Shown piece after piece: positions 58,826 to 64,000 of a DNA stretch of 64,000 nucleotides. The stretch's first letter is position 1; each line of letters starts with the position of its first letter. The translations under genes and the position numbers were made by a program. The notes under the pieces were generated by a model. It saw only the letters and a program-made list of their open reading frames with translations, made no database searches and had not been told where the DNA came from. Source of the DNA: Vulcanimicrobiota bacterium (GTDB lineage Bacteria; Vulcanimicrobiota; Xenobia; Xenobiales; JADMJV01); NCBI GenBank assembly GCA_017307785.1, contig JAFKGI010000029.1:1-64000 (forward strand), given 5' to 3'.

Positions 58826-58852
58826 ATGAGAGATAGAAGAACCTTTAGCTAA
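58826..58852 (+). CDS. possible 8-codon leader ORF
   Basis: ATG ... TAA encoding MRDRRTFS, with AGGAGGAG ending 5 bases before the ATG. The ribosome-binding region and start (GGAGGAGAATCGATG) nearly repeats that of the next real gene (GGAGGAAATCGATG, ending 58890). It could be a leader peptide controlling the downstream operon, or a by-product of local duplication. Too short to judge by coding statistics. Confidence 0.35.
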   Translation: MRDRRTFS

Positions 58853-58887
58853 ACCCTAAAACCCAAGAAAGCGTCGGGAGGAAATCG

Positions 58888-59973
58888 ATGGCGGACGAAA
58901 ACCGGATGACGATCATGCAGCGGCAGGTCGTCTATGATGCGGATGACTATACCTCCCGTGATACTTTGCAAGCCGCCCTCAAGCCCGAATTGGATCGCCA
59001 GCAAGAGCGAATCGGCGAACTCGAGGGACTGAAGAAGACGCAGGACTCGATCGCCAAGGAAATGAGCGAGGATCTCGTCCAGCAGAAGCCCATCTGGGAG
59101 TGTCTGCGCGAGGCCGCCAGCGGGGACCGTCAGAAATTCGGCCTGGCCATGCGCGGATTGCTCGAGCGTATCCCGGTGCTGCGCAGCAAGTTGCCCGAGC
59201 GGCCGCTCTCCGAGTTGCTTCAAGAAAAGATTCAGATCACCGAGACGCGCGTGCGCGAAGTCGGCAGTTTCCTCGATCGCATGGAGTCTGAGGTCGAGAA
59301 CGTTCGTCAGGACATCTCTCGTCTCAACAAGAAGATGCTGATGGCCACCCAGAACAAGGAAAAGGCCGCTCAGTATATTCTCCAGCTCAAGGAGATCGAG
59401 AAGCAGCTGACGGCTGAAGTGGACTCCATGGGCGCGGAAACGACCGTGGCCAAGCGCGAGAAGCAGACCGAGCTGGACGAAGTTCGCCGTCTCATCAGCG
59501 AGCATGGCGGTAAGCTGCGCCTCTACGCCAACGCCGACGAACGCATCCACAGCATCGTCAAAATGAACAACAACTTCCTGGAGCTGCTCAACAATCTGCA
59601 CAACAATATGCAGAACATGTATGACTCCGGTCAGGAAGTGCTGGACGAATTGCGCGGCAACCTGGCGTCGCTGTCGACGGCCACCGAAGCCAGCGAAATC
59701 ACCATGGATATGCAGAAGGCCATGTCTTCGCTCAAAACCAGCGTCAACAAGGTGGCCACCCTGGCCTCTCAAACCAGCCTCTATCTGACCTCCAACGTCG
59801 AGAAGCTCACTTCGGAAATGCGCATCTACGACGAAACCACTCAGCAACTGGTCGAGCAGAACCTGGCCGCCGAGCGCGCGATTCAGGAGAAGCGTCTGGA
59901 CGAGACCCTGCGCATGGCGCGCGAACAGCTGAGTGGAGGGGGAAGCCACCAGGCGGCACTGCCGGGAGAGTAG
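58888..59973 (+). CDS. coiled-coil protein, first gene of AAA/GHKL operon
   Basis: 361 residues, strong GGGAGGAA before the ATG. Nearly all residues 35-340 are predicted by eye as long helices with heptad-like patterns (LKKTQDSIAKEMSEDLVQQK, FLDRMESEVENVRQDISRLN, YDETTQQLVEQNLAAERAIQ). No membrane segment or enzyme motif. It vaguely recalls TelA-type coiled-coil proteins but I cannot claim this. Three genes follow with 3, -1 and 1-base junctions, so it is one operon. Confidence 0.7.
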   Translation: MADENRMTIMQRQVVYDADDYTSRDTLQAALKPELDRQQERIGELEGLKKTQDSIAKEMSEDLVQQKPIWECLREAASGDRQKFGLAMRGLLERIPVLRSKLPERPLSELLQEKIQITETRVREVGSFLDRMESEVENVRQDISRLNKKMLMATQNKEKAAQYILQLKEIEKQLTAEVDSMGAETTVAKREKQTELDEVRRLISEHGGKLRLYANADERIHSIVKMNNNFLELLNNLHNNMQNMYDSGQEVLDELRGNLASLSTATEASEITMDMQKAMSSLKTSVNKVATLASQTSLYLTSNVEKLTSEMRIYDETTQQLVEQNLAAERAIQEKRLDETLRMAREQLSGGGSHQAALPGE

Positions 59974-59976
59974 TCG

Positions 59977-61041
59977 ATGGCAATCCCCGCCCCCGAATAC
60001 GAGCGCGAGCAACCCCAGGCGGCCCCCACTCACGGCGTAGATCCCACTCAATATCGCATCCTGTTGCGAGACGCGGATGCCGATAGTTTTTTGGATTTCT
60101 TACGCAAGCTAGTTAAGGGTGGCCGTCTCAACCAGTTCTACCCGAACCCGAACGGGCTGGATAACCTCTATCGCTTGATGGCGCCCAGCGGCAACCTGGG
60201 CATCGATCCGGAGATCCGTATCAATCCGCGCTGCGGGCTACCCTCGGAGCCGGATATCGGGCGGGTGCTGGCTGACAAAGAGGCTGCTCCTCGCTTTTTG
60301 GCGCGCAACGATACGGCCGAGGTCAATTCGCGCACCGATGACGCTTCGTTCAAGCTGCACCGGCGCATCCAGTATTTGCGGGACGTGAACAAAAGCGATT
60401 TGCCCAAGCGCATTCATCACGAACTGAAGCTGCGCAAAATCGATCTGGTGACCAAGACCGCTTCTTTCTATTCGATCTTTGAACGCTACGACCCGGGCGA
60501 GGGTGTCTTCACGCGCTACACCATCACCTTGCAGCATCAGGACTCGCGCTGGAGTAAGGCCCAGATCGAGATGCAGGGCGATGACCTGAAGGCCACCGAG
60601 GCTTTTCGCAACGTCATCTCTCGCTATCATTCGGATGAGGCGGAATTCGCCTTCATTCTTCTCTCCGAAGTGCCCGGCATCAAGGTGGAGGAAGTGGTGC
60701 GTGGACGCGTGGGTCCGCTCTGGTTCAAGGAGGCGGACACCATGCCCGACGAGGTTCGCCAGTTGCTCGAGCAAAATCCGGGTAATTTCATCCTGAACTT
60801 TCCTTTAGAGCGGGTCGTCATCAACTCCAGCGCCAAAGAAGATCTGCAGGCCGATCCGTTTTCTCGCCTCTATCGCAATACGGTGGAAGGAGAGGCCAAG
60901 CAGTTCGCCTTGGAACGTTCTGAGAGATTGGGCTACCGGGTTTTCAAAGAGCGCAAGTTTTGCGTCACCAAGGCCATCGCCCAGCCTTTTCAGCAACTCC
61001 TGGCCGAGCGCAACGCGCGCTGCATCGTGTACACCATCTGA
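59977..61041 (+). CDS. unknown protein, second gene of AAA/GHKL operon
   Basis: 354 residues, starting 3 bases after the coiled-coil gene. No signal peptide, membrane segment or motif I recognise. Visible blocks are YRILLRDADADSFLDFLRKL, LDNLYRLMAPSGNLGIDPEI, FYSIFERYDPGEGVFTRYTI and AFILLSEVPGIKVEEVVRGR, suggesting a mixed alpha/beta soluble protein. The stop overlaps the AAA gene ATG by one base (TGATG). Confidence 0.65.
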   Translation: MAIPAPEYEREQPQAAPTHGVDPTQYRILLRDADADSFLDFLRKLVKGGRLNQFYPNPNGLDNLYRLMAPSGNLGIDPEIRINPRCGLPSEPDIGRVLADKEAAPRFLARNDTAEVNSRTDDASFKLHRRIQYLRDVNKSDLPKRIHHELKLRKIDLVTKTASFYSIFERYDPGEGVFTRYTITLQHQDSRWSKAQIEMQGDDLKATEAFRNVISRYHSDEAEFAFILLSEVPGIKVEEVVRGRVGPLWFKEADTMPDEVRQLLEQNPGNFILNFPLERVVINSSAKEDLQADPFSRLYRNTVEGEAKQFALERSERLGYRVFKERKFCVTKAIAQPFQQLLAERNARCIVYTI

Positions 61042-62699
61042 TGAACCTGACCATTACCGACGAAGACCTTCAGCAAGAATTCCCCATTGTGCGGTCCCTG
61101 CTGAAAAACAGCATGGTGCCGGAACGACTGGCCAGTCTGGTCAGTGGCCCTTACGGTTACACGCACCAGCACCTGAATTTGCTGGACATTATGGAGCGCT
61201 ATGGCGCGCTTATTTTAGAAATTCAGAAAGCTCTTTCCCACCGCATCGCCGCCGACCGAGACAGCGCCGGCTTCAGCTTCAAAAACAACCTGGACCCCAT
61301 CGACTGGTCGTTCTGTAACCTCTATGCCGCCTACATCGCGGCCGAACACGCCACCGCCAGTTGTGTGACCCACCTGGGCAAAGCCCCCGAAGTGCGCGGT
61401 TCCATGAAGTCCCCCTGGGTCAAGCAGATCCGCGATTTCGAGGGCAATACCCTGATGCAGACCTGTCTGCAGGAGCTGACCTCCTTCCTGGATTTCCACA
61501 AGCATCATCCTGACCCGGCTCGCAGCATCACCGAGCCGGACCAGTTGTTGGAAGTGGCCTCGGCTTTCTTTCAGCTCAAAGGCAACGCCGTCAAAGGTCA
61601 GGTCGAGGACGTGGAGTTCGAGCGCCATCGCCGGGCCGTGGAAAAGCTGCCCGTCGAAGTGTGCGGACGTGGTTACCGCGGTCTGGAGCCGTCCACCACC
61701 GCGAAAGAGGAAGAGCCGGCCGAACTCTTGCCGGTCTGGCCCGAAGACGTGGTGGGCAATCAGGAATACCTGGCGGCCGGTCTGCGCCTGGCCCGCGATG
61801 TGGCCGGTTACGATTTCGAAGCCAAGCGCAACCCCAAGAAGCTCAATCCCGTGCTCTTTGGACAGGGCTCGCCCGGTTGCGGCAAGACCATCACCGCCCA
61901 CGCCATCGGCAATTACTTCCTGAAGTATTGTAAGGAACGCGGGGTGGCGGCGCGCTTTCTGGTGATCCGGCGCACCGACTGGGCTTCCAGCTTTCAGAAC
62001 GCCAGCGCCACCCAGCTGATCAAGATCTTCAAGGAGCAGGTGCACGGCTTCAACGGAGTGGTAGGCGTCTACTGGCCCGACATCGACACGGCTTTCGCGG
62101 CCCGCAGCGACCCGGGCATGCGCTCGGAAGAATCGAATATTTTGGGCGCCAGCTTCGGGATTTTCGACGGCACGCTGATCCCCAAGAGCGGTAAGTGGTT
62201 CTTGATGTGCGACGCCAACTACATGAATATGGATGAGGCTACCCTCAGCCGTATTTCCCAGGATCCGCACAAGATCAAGGGGCCCAACAGCGCCGAGGAC
62301 TTCGTGGAATTGATGCGCGACAAGAAGCTGAAAGACTTCAGCGACATGCTCCAGCTCAGCGACGAAGAGTGGCTGAAAGTCGGCCAGTTGTGCATCGACT
62401 CCGAGTTCTCGGGGCGCAACGTGGAGGCCATCTGCCAGAGCATCCTGACCAAAATTCAGGACGTGGAGCCGCCGGCTGAGTATTACCAGGTAGGCTTCGC
62501 GGAACGCCAGCGCATTTTGCGCGAGATGGCCCGCCCCATGACCTACGCCGATATTCACGCCATGATGAAGCGCTTCAGCGAGTTCGAGATGGCCGCTGAG
62601 GAGCAAAACCAGGCGGACCAGTTCCAGACTCGCGTCAAAGAAATCGTGCTCAACCTGTCCGCTCAGAAGGCGGCTCTACAAACGCTAGGAGAGAAGTAG
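61041..62699 (+). CDS. AAA-type ATPase with degenerate Walker B
   Basis: 579 residues from the ATG at 61041. Residues 1-240 are a helical N-domain with no family I know. The AAA core has Walker A GQGSPGCGKTI (K282), a Walker B position reading GVYWPDIDTAF (P346-D347 where Asp-Glu is usual), a sensor-1-like WFLMCDANYMNMDEATLSRI and a C-terminal lid. The fold resembles classical AAA ATPases; loss of the normal DE pair suggests slow or absent hydrolysis, or a different catalytic geometry. It is followed after one base by a GHKL ATPase, so two nucleotide-binding machines are encoded together. Confidence 0.82.
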   Translation: MNLTITDEDLQQEFPIVRSLLKNSMVPERLASLVSGPYGYTHQHLNLLDIMERYGALILEIQKALSHRIAADRDSAGFSFKNNLDPIDWSFCNLYAAYIAAEHATASCVTHLGKAPEVRGSMKSPWVKQIRDFEGNTLMQTCLQELTSFLDFHKHHPDPARSITEPDQLLEVASAFFQLKGNAVKGQVEDVEFERHRRAVEKLPVEVCGRGYRGLEPSTTAKEEEPAELLPVWPEDVVGNQEYLAAGLRLARDVAGYDFEAKRNPKKLNPVLFGQGSPGCGKTITAHAIGNYFLKYCKERGVAARFLVIRRTDWASSFQNASATQLIKIFKEQVHGFNGVVGVYWPDIDTAFAARSDPGMRSEESNILGASFGIFDGTLIPKSGKWFLMCDANYMNMDEATLSRISQDPHKIKGPNSAEDFVELMRDKKLKDFSDMLQLSDEEWLKVGQLCIDSEFSGRNVEAICQSILTKIQDVEPPAEYYQVGFAERQRILREMARPMTYADIHAMMKRFSEFEMAAEEQNQADQFQTRVKEIVLNLSAQKAALQTLGEK

Positions 62700-62700
62700 A

Positions 62701-64000
62701 ATGGCCAGCGATCCGAATATTGCCATCGAAGCCGGCGATACCCTCGACAACCTTGTTCAACAATTTTCCGACCAGTTCGCTTTCTTGCGCGAGCTGGTGC
62801 AAAACAGCATCGACGCCGGCTCTACCCGGGTCGACATCGATTTTGAATATACGCCCAACAAGGACAACGAGAAGGGCGTTTTCGTGCTCCACATCAACGA
62901 TACGGGCGAGGGCATGACGCGTGAAGTCATCGACACCAAGCTCACCCGCCTCTTCTCGTCCTCCAAAGAAGACGACTTTACCAAGATCGGCAAGTTCGGC
63001 ATCGGCTTCGTCTCCATCTTCGCTCTGAAGCCCAAGGCCGTCTTTGTGGACACCGGTAAGGACGGCGAATACTGGCGCATCTATTTCAAAGAGGACCGCA
63101 CCTTCGACCGTCTGGTCTTACCCAGGCCGGTGGAGGGCACCCAGATCAAGTGGATCAAGGAGCTGACCGCCCGCGAGAACGAGAACTATCGCGAAGAGTC
63201 GTTCAAGACCCTGAAAAAGTGGTGTAAGCACGCGGAGGCCGAGGTCTACGTCGACGGTGAGTTGATCAACGAGCAGTTCGATCTGCCTCACAAACTGGCC
63301 GTCAGTCACGAAGCCCAGGGCACTTACATTTCGGCCGCCCCCAGCGGCGACGAACGGCCTTTCTACGGCTTTTACAATCGCGGTCTGACGCTTTTTGAGG
63401 CCAACGACCTGGTGATTCCGGGCGTCAGTTTCAAGATTCGCTCGCGCTACCTGGAACACACCCTGACCCGCGACAACATCATCAAGGACAAGAACTACGA
63501 CAAGGCCATGGCCTTGCTCAAGGAGTGCGTCGAGAAGAAGCTGCGTCCGGCCCTGTTCGCCGCCGCTCAGGCGCATACCGACGACGAAACGCTGGGCTAT
63601 CTGGCTTACCACGTGGCCAAACTGCCGCCGGAGCTGGAAAATCAGCAGATCATTCCTACGCTGGGTTCCCGCAAGGCCAGCATCCGCGAACTCAAGGCCG
63701 AGGTCAAGCGCCACAAAGAGGTTCTCTATGAAGAGCAGACCAACGCGGTGGTGCAGCGCCTGGTGGATGATGGCCGTCTGGTCATTCGCTGGAATCCGGA
63801 CAGTAAAGGCCTGGGCACGTTGCTCGACAAGCTGCGCGGCAACGCTCAGATGACCCGGGCCAACGAGGTCTACGCCAGCCCGACCCTGCTGACGGCCCTG
63901 CCCGAATCGCAGGAGAAGATGATCCAGGCGGCCATGCGCATCCTGCATCGGGCCGGTAGCCCCTATCGCAAGGTGGTGGCCGGCAACTTCAACTACCCCA
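62701..64000 (+). CDS. GHKL (Hsp90/MORC-like) ATPase, truncated by window end
   Basis: 433 codons are visible and the frame is open to the last base. GGAGAG precedes the ATG. The N-terminal Bergerat fold has E31 and N35 in FLRELVQNSIDAGST, D67 in INDTGEGMT and GKFGIGFVSIF (residues 97-107). A second domain follows (GTQIKWIKEL, YGFYNRGLTLFEA, RSRYLEHTLTRDN), in the place of the Hsp90 middle/S5 transducer domain. It is not standard HtpG: no MxTQxFQxE start and different middle motifs. It most resembles stand-alone GHKL proteins found beside other ATPases. Its partner set here is new to me. Confidence 0.8.
   Translation, partial: MASDPNIAIEAGDTLDNLVQQFSDQFAFLRELVQNSIDAGSTRVDIDFEYTPNKDNEKGVFVLHINDTGEGMTREVIDTKLTRLFSSSKEDDFTKIGKFGIGFVSIFALKPKAVFVDTGKDGEYWRIYFKEDRTFDRLVLPRPVEGTQIKWIKELTARENENYREESFKTLKKWCKHAEAEVYVDGELINEQFDLPHKLAVSHEAQGTYISAAPSGDERPFYGFYNRGLTLFEANDLVIPGVSFKIRSRYLEHTLTRDNIIKDKNYDKAMALLKECVEKKLRPALFAAAQAHTDDETLGYLAYHVAKLPPELENQQIIPTLGSRKASIRELKAEVKRHKEVLYEEQTNAVVQRLVDDGRLVIRWNPDSKGLGTLLDKLRGNAQMTRANEVYASPTLLTALPESQEKMIQAAMRILHRAGSPYRKVVAGNFNYP

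Noticed and set aside
58888..59973. TelA-type toxic-anion-resistance assignment for the coiled-coil protein
   Set aside because: Only the general coiled-coil character fits; no specific TelA motif can be seen.
62701..64000. HtpG (Hsp90) assignment
   Set aside because: Bergerat motifs are present, but the N-terminal and middle-domain signatures of HtpG are absent.

Overview
This is a 64 kb stretch of a GC-rich bacterial chromosome, densely packed with genes and holding many ATGA, TTGA and TAATG overlaps. I see no rRNA, tRNA, CRISPR array, prophage or insertion sequence, and no gap above about 210 bases without a gene. Most genes are housekeeping or regulatory, so this looks like core chromosome. 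The phylum cannot be fixed by eye. The rsuA-dnaG-rpoD order and homodimeric E1 pyruvate dehydrogenase fit many phyla. A MshA-like glycosyltransferase, a short-form inositol-phosphate synthase, a DUF385/F420-type protein and several apparently leaderless promoters recall Actinobacteria or Deinococcus-like biology. The PEGA, HD-GYP and beta-propeller proteins and the odd fusions suggest a deep-branching or poorly sampled lineage.

Layout. 1-8.9 kb: end of a bifunctional-nuclease (DUF151) gene, then a signalling block with a very large repeat-bearing HD-GYP protein, a membrane hydroxylase, a secreted protein, a histidine kinase fused to HD-GYP, and a GAF-nucleotidyl cyclase. 8.8-11.4 kb: DUF2252 protein, small secreted protein, spermidine-synthase-like protein. 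11.4-16.3 kb: compact operon of metallophosphatase, MoxR ATPase, gltX and two HAD phosphatases. 16.4-19.6 kb: two putative cysteine-peptidase-like proteins around a chorismate mutase-prephenate dehydrogenase fusion (tyrA). 19.5-25.0 kb: an inositol locus (IMPase, tandem GNAT, CelD/FemAB-like acyltransferase, MshA-like glycosyltransferase, Ino1, GINT1-like propeller). 25-29.5 kb: MFS transporter, an S51-like protein with a CysRS-type tail, SDR and XRE regulator. 29.5-31.9 kb: cydAB. 31.9-39.6 kb: secreted and envelope proteins (hydrolase, propellers, TPR/PEGA proteins).

39.8-48.2 kb is central carbon metabolism: aceE-aceF-lpdA makes acetyl-CoA, and a citrate synthase nearby can use it. Divergent from that synthase is a second citrate-synthase-like protein with an N-terminal DNA-binding domain, with palindromes over its own promoter. 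48.2-54 kb: flavoprotein, a large membrane spermidine-synthase/TPR protein, secreted methyltransferase, HIT-DUF924 fusion. 54-58.8 kb (minus strand): rsuA-like, dnaG, rpoD and a pilin-like secreted protein.

58.8-64 kb (plus strand) holds an operon that continues past the window edge: a coiled-coil protein, an unrecognised protein, an AAA ATPase with a degenerate Walker B, and a GHKL/Hsp90-like ATPase. This operon and the inositol locus are the best candidates for undescribed systems.
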